Source: Pyropia yezoensis
Taxonomy: Eukaryota; Rhodophyta; Bangiophyceae; Bangiales; Bangiaceae
Length of the DNA stretch: 64,000 nucleotides
Reading direction: 5' to 3'
NCBI GenBank assembly: GCA_009829735.1
Contig: CM020619.1
Coordinates: forward strand, 10,964,375-11,028,374
The position numbers and the translations under genes are program-made. Shown one piece after another: positions 11,073 to 21,243 of the stretch; within the stretch, counting starts at the first letter, position 1; every line of letters starts with the position of its first letter. The notes under the pieces were generated by a model. The model made no database searches. It worked only from the letters and a program-made list of their open reading frames with translations, and was not told the origin of the DNA.

Positions 11073-12386
11073 TCACCCCCCCGCGCGCATGCGGGCCTTG
11101 AACTCTGACGGGGACTCCCCCCCCCCCGCCGCCCCCCACACGCCCACCCCCCGCGCCTTGGCGTCGGCCTCGAGGCGCTCGTACTCGGCACCCCAGCCGC
11201 CGTCCACCGCCCCTGCGCCGCGGTAGATGACGGCGAGGCCGGCGCCGAGGAGGGCGGCCGACACGTTGACCGCCGCCCACGGCGGGCCAACCCACAGCGT
11301 CGCCACCAGCCGCCCGTACTGGTCGCGGGACAGAAGGCTGAGGCGCACTGCCGCGCCCGCGCCTCGAGGGGGCCCCCTCTTTTTGGCTCTTTTGCTGCCG
11401 CCGCCGCTGCTGCTGCCGTCGGGCCCCGGGTCACCGCCCCCGTGGGTGACGAGCAGGTCCGCCACAAACGCCTTGGCCTCTTCGCCAAGCGGCTGTCCCG
11501 GCTTGCCAAAGTGCTCCACCTCGGGGCAGTCCACCCCCGCCAGCCGCACCGGCAGGGTCTCCTCCGCCCCCCGCGGGAGCGCGTCGGGGTCTGACCGCGG
11601 CAGCGCCCGCCGCGCAAAGTACGTGGACGGGTCATTCGCGACCGAGCCGGGGGGCCGCAGCGGCGTGTGCCGCACCCGCAGCGTGTCCCCGTCCGCCACG
11701 TCCGTAACAAACGCAGACAACACGGCGCCGCGGGTGGTGCCGCCGTGGCCGCCGGAACCAGCGGCGGCGGCAGCGGCAGCCGGGAAGGCGGTCGACGGGA
11801 TGTCGGCAGCGTCCCGGTAGCGGGCGGTCGCCCGCGGGAGCGCCACCACCGTGACGCCCACCGCCGCGCCGGCGGCAAAGGTGGCGGCCGTGGACGCCAG
11901 GCGGCGGCCCAGGCCGCGCCGCGTGACGTGCACTGGGGAAGGGGGGCCGCGGTCGCGGCCGCCCGCCACGGCCACCCACGGGTGGGACCAGCTGGCGGTG
12001 GCGGCGACGGCGGCAGCTACACCGAGCAGCGCCGCCGCCACCGACCGGGCGGCGCGGGGGGGGAGGAGGGCGGCCAGCGCCCGCGGCAGTGTGGCGCGGG
12101 GGGAGAGCAGCGCCGCGAACGTCCGCGACAGGGCAGTCAGACGAGACGGGAGCGTGGACACCGCCAGAGACGGGGAGGAGCTTGGGGGGGGAGCCGCCGC
12201 CCCCGCTGCCGCGGCCACCATCGCCACTGCCGCCGCCGTCACTGCCACCGCCGCCGCCGCCACCACTGGGCCTGCCGCTGTGGCAGCGACCACCGGTTTT
12301 CGCCGAAGGGGTGCTGAAAGGCGCCGGGAAGGATACCGACGGGTGGTGGGGTGCAGGAGCAGGGTCGTCGGCGCGGCAAACGCCAT
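11073..12386 (-). CDS. Staphylococcal-nuclease-like (TNase) protein, membrane-anchored
   Basis: Single-exon, 437 residues. Residues ~225-418 form an SNase domain: VTDVADGDTLRVRH, VRLAGVDCPEVEHFGKPGQP, LLSRDQYGRLVATLWV and LLGAGLAVIYRG...KARGVGVWG. The catalytic set of staphylococcal nuclease is all present (Arg35, Asp40, Glu43, Arg87 = Arg281, Asp286, Glu289, Arg359), so a Ca2+-dependent nuclease is plausible. The HFGKPGQP segment resembles the fungal LCL3 mitochondrial subfamily. The N-terminus is Ala/Ser/Arg-rich with hydrophobic segments near residues 40-65 and 115-135, suggesting organelle targeting and membrane anchoring (inference). Divergent from the THOC3 gene with a 559-bp shared upstream region. 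Confidence 0.85.
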   Translation of the reverse strand: MAFAAPTTLLLHPTTRRYPSRRLSAPLRRKPVVAATAAGPVVAAAAVAVTAAAVAMVAAAAGAAAPPPSSSPSLAVSTLPSRLTALSRTFAALLSPRATLPRALAALLPPRAARSVAAALLGVAAAVAATASWSHPWVAVAGGRDRGPPSPVHVTRRGLGRRLASTAATFAAGAAVGVTVVALPRATARYRDAADIPSTAFPAAAAAAAGSGGHGGTTRGAVLSAFVTDVADGDTLRVRHTPLRPPGSVANDPSTYFARRALPRSDPDALPRGAEETLPVRLAGVDCPEVEHFGKPGQPLGEEAKAFVADLLVTHGGGDPGPDGSSSGGGSKRAKKRGPPRGAGAAVRLSLLSRDQYGRLVATLWVGPPWAAVNVSAALLGAGLAVIYRGAGAVDGGWGAEYERLEADAKARGVGVWGAAGGGESPSEFKARMRAGG

Positions 12387-12945
12387 GGTGGGAGGTGCCG
12401 GTCAGACCGCGGCGGTGCGGCGACGGCAGCAGCAATGGTGGCGGCGGCAAGGGCGGTGGCGGCAGGGGTCGCGGTGGCAAGGGCGGTCGCAGCAGGGGTG
12501 GCGGCAGCACCTGCAGTGGCGGCGACGGCAGCGGGTGGACGCGCGTTGACGCTCGCCGCCGCCGCGGCCGCGCGGGCCCGTGGCAGACGCCTGACGCAGC
12601 TGCTACAATGTCTTCCGAGCTGCAGGTGGCAAGGCGCCCCAGTGTCGGTCAGGTGAAGCCAATGAAGTACCAGCCCAGTATTGGTGGCTAGTCACGTGCC
12701 TACTTGCGATTTCAATCTGTAAACACGTGTCCAGAGGCCCTCTTCGGATGGCCCCCGGCAGCGCCGTGCACAACACGCGCGTTCCTGGTCGCGCCGTTTC
12801 GCAATGTTCGTCGTCACGCATCGGTGGGCCATCACCCTCACGACGACACTGTACTGTACTTGGCGCTCCCCCCCCACCGCCCCATCTGCCCCTTCCCCCA
12901 CCCTCCTTCCCCTCCGCGCCCCACCCCCCGCTCTCCCCATCCCCC
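12387..12945. promoter_or_regulatory. Bidirectional upstream region with two CACGTG boxes
   Basis: Shared 5' region between the minus-strand nuclease gene and the plus-strand THOC3 gene. GC falls between about 12600 and 12740. Two perfect CACGTG cores, the bHLH/bZIP G-box, occur at 12693-12698 and 12724-12729, about 31 bp or three helical turns apart. An inverted CCAAT (ATTGG) is at 12680-12684. The final 70 bases before the THOC3 ATG are almost pure C/T. Confidence 0.45.
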
Positions 12946-14462
12946 ATGGCGCGTGCCATCCCCCCACCCCTCCCTCCCTGGCCATCCCGCCGCATCGATG
13001 GCCACCGGCGGTCCGTCCTCTTCAGCGCGGAGTGGAACGAGGACGGCTCCCTGCTCGCCACCGCCGGCTCGGACGGCTTCGTCCGCCTCTACGCCACCGC
13101 GTCGCTGGCCTTGCCGTCTGGGGGGGGCGGGGCGGCAGGCGGGGTGATGAACGGGGGTGCGCTGGTCGCGTCGGGGAGCAATGGGAGTTTTGGCGCGGGG
13201 GGGGGGGCGGCGGGGGAGCGGGCGGGGGCGGCGGGGCGGGTGGGGGGGGGCGTGGAATCTCCCCCCCCCCCGCTCCTTCGCCCCCCGTTGTGTATGAGCG
13301 CAACTGTGGGGTGGGGGGGGTGCGGCTGGCGTGGTCCCCCGAGAATCCTGCGCTACTCATGACCGCCGGCTTTGACCGCTCCGTCCGCCTTGTGGACGTG
13401 CGGGCCCCCCCTGGCAGCGGCAGCGGAGGCGGCGGCGGCGGCGGCGGGGGTGGCGGCGGCGGCGGCGGCGGCGGCGGGGGTGGAAAACGGGGCGTCCCCC
13501 CGGACGGCACCGTCACTCGGTCGGGTGGGGTGGCCTTCCCGCCCGGCACCACCCGGTCTGCGCCATCGTCGGGCCGCAATCTCAACGCCGCGTGGGCCCC
13601 CGACGGCCGCACCGTTGGCGCGTGCACCGAGCACGACGTGCTGCACCTGTACGACGTGCGCACGTGGGCCGAGACGGCCACCCGGGAGTTCCGCGCCGAG
13701 GTGAATGAGTTTCGGTGGCGCCCCGACGGCGGCCGCCTGTTCTTGTCGTACGGCAGCGGCTCGTCAGGGGGCTCTGTGCGGGTGCTGGCGTGGCCGTCGC
13801 TGACGCTCCTTGACACCCTCCACGTCCACTCGGACCGGTGCACGTCGGTCGCGACGCACCCCGCCGCGGGCGGCGGCGGCGGCGCCGCAATGGCCACCGC
13901 CGGCTCGGACGGGTCCGTGTCGGTGTGGGACGCGACCGGCCTCTACTGCCGCCGCACCGTGTCGCGCGCGGCGCTGCCGCTGCGGGCGCTCGCGTTTAGT
14001 GGCGACGGCGCGCTGCTGGCCACGGGCGGCGACGAGGGCGTCCTCGACGTCCTCGACGTGGACAGCGGCGCGCTCGTCAAGCGGCTCCCGGTGGGCCACT
14101 CGGTCGCGGCGGTCGCGTGGCACCCGACGCGGCGGCTGCTGGTCTACGCCGCCGATGAGGGCGCCGCCGTTCGTGCCGACGGGCCGCCGCTGCCGGCGTT
14201 TGTGACTGGCGAGCTGGGGGGGGGGTGGGGGGGTGCAGGGGGGGGGGGACGCGGCGTCGCGGCCCACCTGCCATCGGCGCCAGTGGGCGACCCGGGGAGG
14301 GGGGGGGCGCTGGCAGACGACGGCCCCGTTGGCCGCTGGGGGGGAGGGGGTGGGGGAGGGGGGGGAGGAGGTGGCGGCGGCGGCAAGGGCGCTCCCGGCG
14401 GCGGTGGCGGGGGCGGAGGACCAAGAGGGGGGGGGGGGGGCTCCCGCCGCGGCCTCCGCTGA
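12946..14462 (+). CDS. THOC3: THO complex subunit 3 (TEX1), WD40 protein, frame broken
   Basis: WD40 subunit of the THO/TREX complex, which couples transcription to mRNA export in the nucleus. The ATG at 12946 gives IDGHRRSVLFSAEWNEDG and the first blade (LLATAGSDGFVRLY). From ~13290 the match continues in another frame: VRLAWSPENPALLMTAG, LNAAWAPDGRTVG, EVNEFRWRPDGGRLFLSYGS, VRVLAWPSLTLLDTL, GSDGSVSVWDATGLYCRRT, LPLRALAFSGDGALLATGG and VAAVAWHPTRRLLVYAADE, the THOC3 blade order. The break lies in G and C homopolymers between 13196 and 13270, so a miscount is likelier than a mutation (an intron is possible). After the propeller comes a Gly tract with a stop at 14462. An alternative frame after another G run continues with ordinary composition to a TAG near 14759, so the C-terminus is uncertain. 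Confidence 0.88.
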
Positions 14463-15107
14463 CCTCCCGCCGCGGCAGCCTCCGCGGCGCCCCTGTCCGC
14501 GTCGCGTTCCCCCCCCGCTCTCTCCTTCCCTTCGCCGCGGCGGCGGCAGGGGGGGGTCCCACCCTTCACGCCTGCGCTGCTCGCGGCGCCACCGGCGGCG
14601 GCAGCGCAAGGGAACTTGACCGCCGGGCCTCCCGCAGCGCCGTTATCCCCTCTTGCTCCGCCGGTGCCCCCTACGCGACGCAACTCGACGCGTCGCCACA
14701 TCACCCCGGCGGTCGCCCCTCCTCGGACGGCCGCTCGCGGTGCGAGGGCGTGCCACTGGTAGTGGTAGAGAGGGGGGGTGGTGGTGGTGGGGCGGGAAGA
14801 GGCGACGGTGCAGCCTCCCTCGGAGTACCTTGCCACGTCAGTGCGGCGGGCAAGAGCGGTGGGGGCTATCGTGGATACGAGTTTGCCTTCAGTCCCAAGA
14901 GAAATAGATTACGTGGAGGGGGCTGCCCCCCACAGCTGCCTGTCTCATCTACCTTCGCCCCCTTGCTAGCCCTTTCCTCCCCTCGAACTGTCCCAGGCGG
15001 CGCGCGGCGCGGCCCATCCCGAAAACAAGGGCCCCACAAAATCGCCTCGAGCGCCGCCTCCCCGCGCCCCCTCGCCTCCCGAACGCGCACCGCCCACCGC
15101 GGCCCCC
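14463..15107. other. THOC3 3' region and convergent spacer
   Basis: Up to ~14760 one plus-strand frame reads as a Pro/Ser/Thr/Arg-rich protein (ending ...RTAARGARACHW, then TAG) and may be the true THOC3 C-terminus if the G run near 14428-14441 is miscounted. From 14760 to 15107 I see nothing beyond the 3' flanks of two convergent genes. Confidence 0.35.
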
Positions 15108-15305
15108 TCATCGCCACCGGAGGCGCCCCCACAGGCGGCGGCCCCAGCCCGCCTCGGCCGCCCGAGGCGGTGGCACCCCCGCCCCCAGCCCTGATGACAC
15201 GCCGGGCAGCCACGACAGCCGCGACGGCGAGGGCGTCTCGCCGGGGGGGGGAGGCGTGGCGGTCGACGCCGCCGCTGCCCCTCTGCCCCCCGCCGTTGGC
15301 GCTGC

Positions 15306-15338
<33 letters not shown>

Positions 15339-17170
15339 TACGTCCGCCGCCGCCGCCGCGGCGCGCTCCTCCCGCACCCGCCCAATGGCGGCGGCAATGG
15401 CGGGGGAAAAAAAGTCAAAGAAGAGCACGTCTACCACCGCCGCCACCGTCGGCGCGTGGTCGGCGAGGAAGGGCGCCAGCCGGGCGTTGAAGCGGCTCGC
15501 CTCGGTGATGAGCGACGGCCGCACCCGCCCGACGCTCACAATCCGCATCGCAATGTCTGTCGCATGGGGGGTGACCGTCCAGCCAAGGACAAAGAGCGCG
15601 TCCAGCCGGCGGGTCGGTGCCGGCCGAGCCACCCCGGCGGCGGCGTGGGGGGCTCCCTCGCCGCCATTGTTGTCAAGAGAGGACGGGTAGGTGGCCAGGG
15701 GGGTGGGGGGGTGGGAAGCAGTGGCCAGGGGCGAAGAAGAGGGCACGGCTCCCCCGCCGGCTGCCGGTGGTAGCGACGCGGATGACGCCCGTCGGCGGGG
15801 CGGCACCGGCAGCGACGCGAGTGGCAACGCGGGGAGCGACGGGGAGCCAGGCCGGGACGGCGGCCTCGACGGCGGCGGGGAGCTGTTGGGGGAGCCAGCC
15901 AGCGACGACCACGTCGACGACGGGGACGAAGTCAGGGTGGACGATGGGGGCAGTGGCGCCGAGCCGTCGGCGGCCACCCCCGCCGTTCCAGCGGTGGCGG
16001 GCCCAGCCGCAGCTGCAGCTGCGTCTGGCGTGGCTGTGAGAGACGCTGCGGGCACTGGCACCGCGCGGGGTGATGGCGGCAGTGCGTCGAGGCAGGCTAG
16101 GCGCCTGTCTACCGCCGCGGCCGGCGCACACGACAAGGACGACTCGGCCGACGCCTGCCGCACCGCCGAGGACAGCTGGCCGTGTAGGCCCGCGAGCTTC
16201 CGCTCCCCACAATACGTATTAATCCAGTCGTCCACCGCCCAGCCGGCGCTGAGCTTGGACACCCCCGCCACGCCCGCCACCACATTGACCGGCAGCTCGT
16301 CCAGGGGCGTGACCGCCAGCGCGTCGGCGTCCCCGCGAAAAAGGGGGTGCGTCAGCTCTGTGTTGAGCTGCGCGGCCAGGGCGGAGGCCTCGGCGGGGGA
16401 CAGCCGAAAATGCCGCACCGCCAGGATGACGTGCGCCCGCTTGGGGGACTGGTCGTGGAAGGCGTTGATTTGCGAGATGATGTCGGCCAGCGGCACGCAC
16501 GCAGCGGCGCCATGGACCACCCACAGCCGCTCGTCCTGCGCGGCGGGCGTCAGCTTGGACACACGGATGTCAAGAAAGCGGGCGCCCGCCACCAGCTGCT
16601 CATATACGGTCAGGCGCCTGAGATGGGAAGGGGCCAGAGGGAGAGGTCATAGGGGCATCCGTAGCAAAAAACCCAGGTCAGCCCCCCGCACACAATAGAG
16701 CACGCCATGACAAGGTCTACCACAAGCAGCGGGACAGTCGCTCACCAACGAGGCCCTGGCCAGGGGGCCAGCCCCGGTGCCCTTCCACCCTCTCTGCATT
16801 CCGCTGCAACGCTCTTCCGCCTCTCCCCCACGGCCCCGCCCCACCACCACACCCATCCGCCCACACCCAACCCGACCAGCAGCAGTGCCACCCTTCGAAA
16901 CAACATACTGCGTTCGCGAAAAGTCACGCAGCACATCCCGTAGCGCCCACCGCACCCACCGCACATTGAGGGGCGGCAGCGTCGCGGCCGCGCGCGACAC
17001 CCGGTGCGCGTCAATGACGTACGCGCCGCTGTCGTGGGTGCCCGCCAGGGGGAAGAGGTCCGCCAAGGTGGTGGCCGCCGCCGTTGACGTCGGCGTCGCT
17101 GCCGCCGCCACCCGACCGGCCAATGCACCGAGGGGGAGAGGGGGGGGCAGGGGGTGGCGTGGCGTCGTCC

Positions 17171-17204
<34 letters not shown>

Positions 17205-17468
17205 TGACGTTGTCGTCGTCGTTTTTGTTGTTGTCGCCCCACCGCCCCTCGAGGGCAGCGGCAGCAGAGGAAGCAGCCGCGGCTGCTGCCGCCGTGGCGT
17301 CGGCGCCAGCGGCGGGAGAAGGCGGCGAGACGCGGCGGCGGCGGTGGCGGCAGCGGCGGTGGGGGGCGGTGGCCGCTCCGCGTCTGTGGACACGGGTTCA
17401 GCCGACAGGGAGGAGGCGCCGTCCCCCTCCCACTCCATCGCCTCCATGGGGCCCCGCCAAAGCCCCAA
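15108..17468 (-). CDS. PI-PLC X-domain-containing protein
   Basis: Predicted phosphodiesterase of the PI-PLC X-domain (PLCXD) type. Exon 1 is 17468-16909 and exon 2 is 16617-15108, joined over a 291-bp intron (GTATGT...CTCAG) that splits a Gln codon; 689 residues. The X-box starts with LFPLAGTHDSGAY (catalytic-type His145). The splice restores FSRTQ/RLTVYEQLVAGARFLDIRVS, then LWVVHGAAACVPLADII (second His, ~222). Later PSLITEASRFNARLAPFLAD and VVDVLFFDFFSP resemble the end of the domain. Between the two halves is a long Pro/Ser-rich insert (~residues 340-470). The N-terminus holds a Thr tract encoded by a GTC-type microsatellite (17170-17230). There is no Y-box, C2 or PH domain, so this is not a classical PLC. 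The Met at 17444 is an alternative start. Confidence 0.85.
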
Positions 17469-19420
17469 CGCCGCAACCCCTCACGCGGTGTCCCCGGCTG
17501 CACGCCGGGCTCGTCCACAACAGCGTCCCCCTCACCCCCCCCCCCCCCCGTCCCCACGGGACAGTGCCGCGGCCTTTGGCACGCTCGCCTCCCAGGTAGG
17601 GAGACACAGTGGCAACCAAAAGGAACGGGTGGGGATGGGCGGGGCGGGGGGGGGGGGAGGAAGGACGCAAACGCAGGTAGGAGGGGGAGGGTGGTGTGGG
17701 GACGGGGTGGGCCGGCGGGGGGAGGCGGGGGCAGGGCGGGGGGGGGATGAGCGGGGGTGGGGCGGAAGGGACGAGCGGCAGCGAGCCGCCGCGTGCCCAG
17801 TCACGCCACGCCACATTCACGGCCCGGCCGCGGCGCCACGCCACATTCACGGCCCGGCCGCGGCGCCACGCCACACGGCCAAGAACCACCTGGCGAGGGG
17901 CTTTGTCAGCCCACAGGGACGCGCGTGTGGGGCGGTTGCCGCGAGACGGCCCCGGCAGCCAGACGTCGTCGTGTGGCCCACCCCAACGAGGGCCCGCCAC
18001 GTGGGCGGCCTCTGGTGTCCTTGACGCAGAGGGCGGCGCCAATGGGCTGGCCAGGCAAGGCGCGCGCAGCGGAGAGCCGGCCGGTGGCGTGTCTCGCTGG
18101 GCCGCGCGCTGCTGTGTACAGCGTGTACTGAAACGCGGTTGGTGAATGTGCGGTCCCCCCGTGCACGGTACTGCCCATTGACGAGGGACAACCGGCGAGG
18201 TGTCCGTGCACACGGGGCACCCTGTTTGACTGTAAGACCGTGGTGGCGGCACGCGTCCGTCAGGGGGGGGTTTTCCGGTTGGGAAACCCCCCCGGCGCGG
18301 TGCGTTTCGTGGGAGCCCTTTTTCTTTGCAGGCGTCGGCTACGCTCGGGTGAGCAACAGGACGGTCGGCATCTTGGCTCAATGCTTCTTTGCATGAGTGG
18401 TCTGCTCACTCTCGGCTTTGCGAGAGCAAACCGACGAGCGCAATGGTTATCTTATCAACAGTCTCCATTCCTGGCTAGAGTGTCGGAGGGGCCGCGCCGG
18501 CGGTGGTGGTGAACGCGGCGGCAACGCGGCGGGACAGCCGTCGACGACAGGTAGTTTGCTGTTTTTCGTGTCGCGACCGCGACGGCGCCAAAGCACGCGG
18601 CGCTTTCGGCATGGGCGGTTGTTGTTGTTGCCCGCCCGAGGGCGGCGGCCGATGCCGCCACCAACATGGCCCGCAAAGAGGCACTGGGCCCCCGAGTGCA
18701 ACGGCGGAGACGCAGTGACCGCGTGCGGTCTCTCCCTCAGGACGCTTCGCACTGAACGCGCCATCGCATCGCACTGAACACGCCATCCTCGCTACCGTGC
18801 CCCGCCGCTGTCGGCCGAACTATAATCGGCCGGACCGTCCCTGGCCGGTTGGTCGTGCGCACAAAGATCTCTGTTAGGCGCTCGTGCCGCACACCACCGC
18901 CCGCCGTCTAAAGGACGGGGGGCTCGGCTCGGGGCGACGGAGCCCTCCCCGCCCCGTCGCCCCTCTGCCTTGGCGTGCGGCAGTCCGCTCCGCGGTGCGC
19001 TCCGCTTCTATTGGCTGGCACCCGCGGCGCGTCGTGGCACAGGCGGATTGCTCACTGCCGAGGAGCGCCGCTCTTGTTTCCCGCCGCCCCCCTCTTCCCC
19101 GCCGCCAATTTTATGCATGCACAGCTCCACCCCCAAGTCAACCTCATGGACACACATGCGCAGAGCCGAGTGCAAGTGGGCGCCGTGGTAGCCCGTGATA
19201 CTGGGAGTCTACGGCCGGTCGGCGTGGCGCGCGCGGCGCTTCACCCCAGGGTAAGGCCTTCTGCCTCGACTGTTCACCAGGCAAACGCCTCGGGCCGGGT
19301 GCCTCGGGTTCTTTTTTACATAGACAAGCACCACACGCGGTCTCCCTCTTGGGAACCCCCGCCACCGCTATCAACTGCCGCCCCACCCCCCCCCCCCCCT
19401 CCTACAGGCCCCCATTATGA
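17469..19420. other. Intergenic, no gene recognised
   Basis: Almost 2 kb upstream of the PLC-like gene and downstream of the TIMP-like gene. Open frames are short and lack recognisable domains. It contains a 30-bp tandem repeat (separate entry), a 22-bp near-perfect duplication around CGCACTGAAC (about 18748-18790) and a lower-GC patch at 18350-18500. A TATA-like CTATAATC lies near 18820 inside the short inverted repeat GGCCGA/TCGGCC. Confidence 0.4.
17811..17875. repeat. 30-bp tandem repeat, ~2.2 copies
   Basis: Two exact 30-bp units at 17811-17840 and 17841-17870, each starting CCACATTCACGGCCCGGC, followed by a partial third copy beginning CCACA. Each unit contains the palindrome-rich core GGCCCGGCCGCGG. 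Lies about 340 bp upstream of the PLC-like start on that gene's strand. Confidence 0.85.
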
Positions 19421-19906
19421 CTACCACACCCTCCGCGACGGGCACACCTGGTCATTGGCACCCATCAGGACGCGGCGGTCATCGGCGGTCAGGCTGTGCC
19501 ACGCCATGAAGGTGTCACACAGGGCGACGTGAAAGGTGCCGTCCCGGTCCGCCGGCCCGAGTGCAAGGAGCAGCTCATCCCCAACGGCAAAGCCCACCCC
19601 ACACAGCCCCCCGTTGGCGGCCGACGAAATGGTAATGGTGCGGGGGAGGCACCCCTTGAAGGGAGCGCCGACCACGTCGGCGGTCCACTCGGCGCGCCGC
19701 TCCTGCTGCGCGACGGGGTCGGGCAGGAAGAGGGTGGTGGTGATGGTGGCGCGCACCGTGTAGACCGACGCGGCGACGGCGGCGGCCAGGGGCGGGCGGG
19801 GGCGGCAGGAGCAGGCGGCCGCGGGGGTGGCGGCCGCCGCTGCGGCGGCGAAGGCGGCAATGGCAGCCGCGACGGCCAGGCAGAGGGTGGAGGGGAGGCG
19901 CGCCAT
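19421..19906 (-). CDS. Secreted TIMP/netrin (NTR)-fold protein
   Basis: A 161-residue single-exon protein with a signal peptide (residues 1-31, long Ala/Ile/Phe core) ending exactly at CSCRPRPP. Mature cysteines fall at 1, 3, 55, 71, 99 and 124 counted from Cys32. TIMP-1 has cysteines at 1, 3, 13, 70, 99 and 124 in its inhibitory domain, so five of six coincide within one residue. The block ALCDTFMAWHSLTADDRR matches the TIMP segment around its Cys99 (TCSF...PWNSLSLAQRR). The free N-terminal C-x-C is what chelates the metalloproteinase zinc in TIMPs. Whether this protein inhibits a metalloproteinase, for example a gametolysin-like wall protease, is inference. The ATG at 19904-19906 follows a C-rich leader. 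Confidence 0.8.
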   Translation of the reverse strand: MARLPSTLCLAVAAAIAAFAAAAAAATPAAACSCRPRPPLAAAVAASVYTVRATITTTLFLPDPVAQQERRAEWTADVVGAPFKGCLPRTITISSAANGGLCGVGFAVGDELLLALGPADRDGTFHVALCDTFMAWHSLTADDRRVLMGANDQVCPSRRVW

Positions 19907-20230
19907 GATGGAAGGCGGCAGGTGGCGGGGGGGGCGAGGGGGGGGGGGGGGAAAGAGGGAAAAGGGATAAGGCCGGCAGTGCCCACACCCGGCCTGCAGG
20001 GACGGGGTGGGATGCGAGCAGCAGCCGCAGCAGCGGGGAAGCAGGGGGGGGGGAGGGAGGGGGGGGTGGCGGGGGGCAGCGGCCGGGGGGGGAACGGTGG
20101 GGTGATGCGCGGACGGCACGACGGGCTGCGGTGCCGCCAACGACGGTGGCGGCCGCCTATACGCTCGTGGCCGGCCGGTCGCGGCCAGCCGCCGGGCACC
20201 GCTGGCGGCGGCGGCCACCGCGGCGGCGGC

Positions 20231-20272
<42 letters not shown>

Positions 20273-21243
20273 GGCGGCAGGGGCGGCAGTGGCGGCACCT
20301 CACGTGTTGCCCCCAAAAGGGGTTGGGAGAGGCGGGGGGAAGGGGAGGACCAGGTGGATGGGCAGGGGGGAGGGGCAGCCCACCCGTCCACCCGCCGCGG
20401 GGACGGCGCCGCCTACCGAGGCGGCCGTCGCCAACCGAGGCGGCCGTCACATGCCGTGGCCATGCACTCCCCCCCCCCCCCAACCACCCCCCACCCCCCA
20501 CCCCCCCGCCTTGCTCCCCAGCTCCCCCTCCCGCCGCTCACGCCACTCGCCCCACTCGCCGCGCTCGCCCCGCTTCCTCCTCGCTCCCTGGTTCCCTCGG
20601 CCGCCGCGCGCCGCGCGCCCACAGACGGCCGGCGTCGGGTACACCCGCACGCGGCGCGCAGCGCCCACGCAAGAGGCACGGGCGCACGGGCTCCGGTCGT
20701 GCGGGGGGAGCGGGGGGGGGAAGGGCGGGGCACACAGCCACGCGCGGGGCGGCGTGGCCGCAGACCGCCGGCTAGGCACTGGACTCCCCGTTTCCCCGAC
20801 GGGCCCCGCGGGGGGGGGAAGGAAGTGCGGAGCGAGCCGCGGCGGCAGCCAGCACAACGATTGGCCATACATGCGCATAGGTAGGTAGCGTGACGTGGAC
20901 CGCGCCACGCCCGCCCCCTCTTCCCCCTCCCCAAACCGACACCACCCTCCTCCACCCCCCCCCCGCCCCCCCCCCCCCCCCCCCATCATGGGTATGATAC
21001 CTCGCCGCCTGCCGCCCCCGCCCCCTTTTCCGCCCGGCGGGTATTTCCCAACCCGCCACGGCCGGCATGCGCCACGCCACGGCTGTCGGCGGAGGTGGCG
21101 GCTGCCATGACTTCCCCTCGCCGCACCGAATTCCCCTCCCGGGGGATCCTCCCCCTCGTTGCCCCCCCCCCCCCCCCCACCAAGTTGACGCGCCGCCTGG
21201 TGCGGGGTGTGGCACCGCCCCTGCGGCCGCTGCGGCGGTGCTG
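19907..21243. other. Intergenic between TIMP-like and DUF4246 genes
   Basis: Upstream region of the minus-strand TIMP-like gene and downstream flank of the DUF4246 gene. C/G homopolymers, Pro/Gly-rich shadow frames and a CAG microsatellite (separate entry). No frame with a recognisable domain. Confidence 0.4.
20233..20271. repeat. (CAG)n microsatellite
   Basis: Thirteen CAG-type triplets in a row with a single CAA interruption, about 330 bp upstream of the TIMP-like start codon on that gene's strand. Confidence 0.9.

Noticed and set aside
12804..12945. Upstream start of the THOC3 main frame
   Set aside because: This part is the C/T-rich leader in the wrong frame; the first WD blade is encoded from ATG 12946 in the neighbouring frame.
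18334..18354. Plus-strand peptide VGYARVS, like the start of IS607-type serine recombinases
   Set aside because: Only seven residues match; the frame ends 15 residues later and none of the other recombinase motifs follow. Probably chance, although IS607-like recombinases do accompany some TnpB/Fanzor elements.
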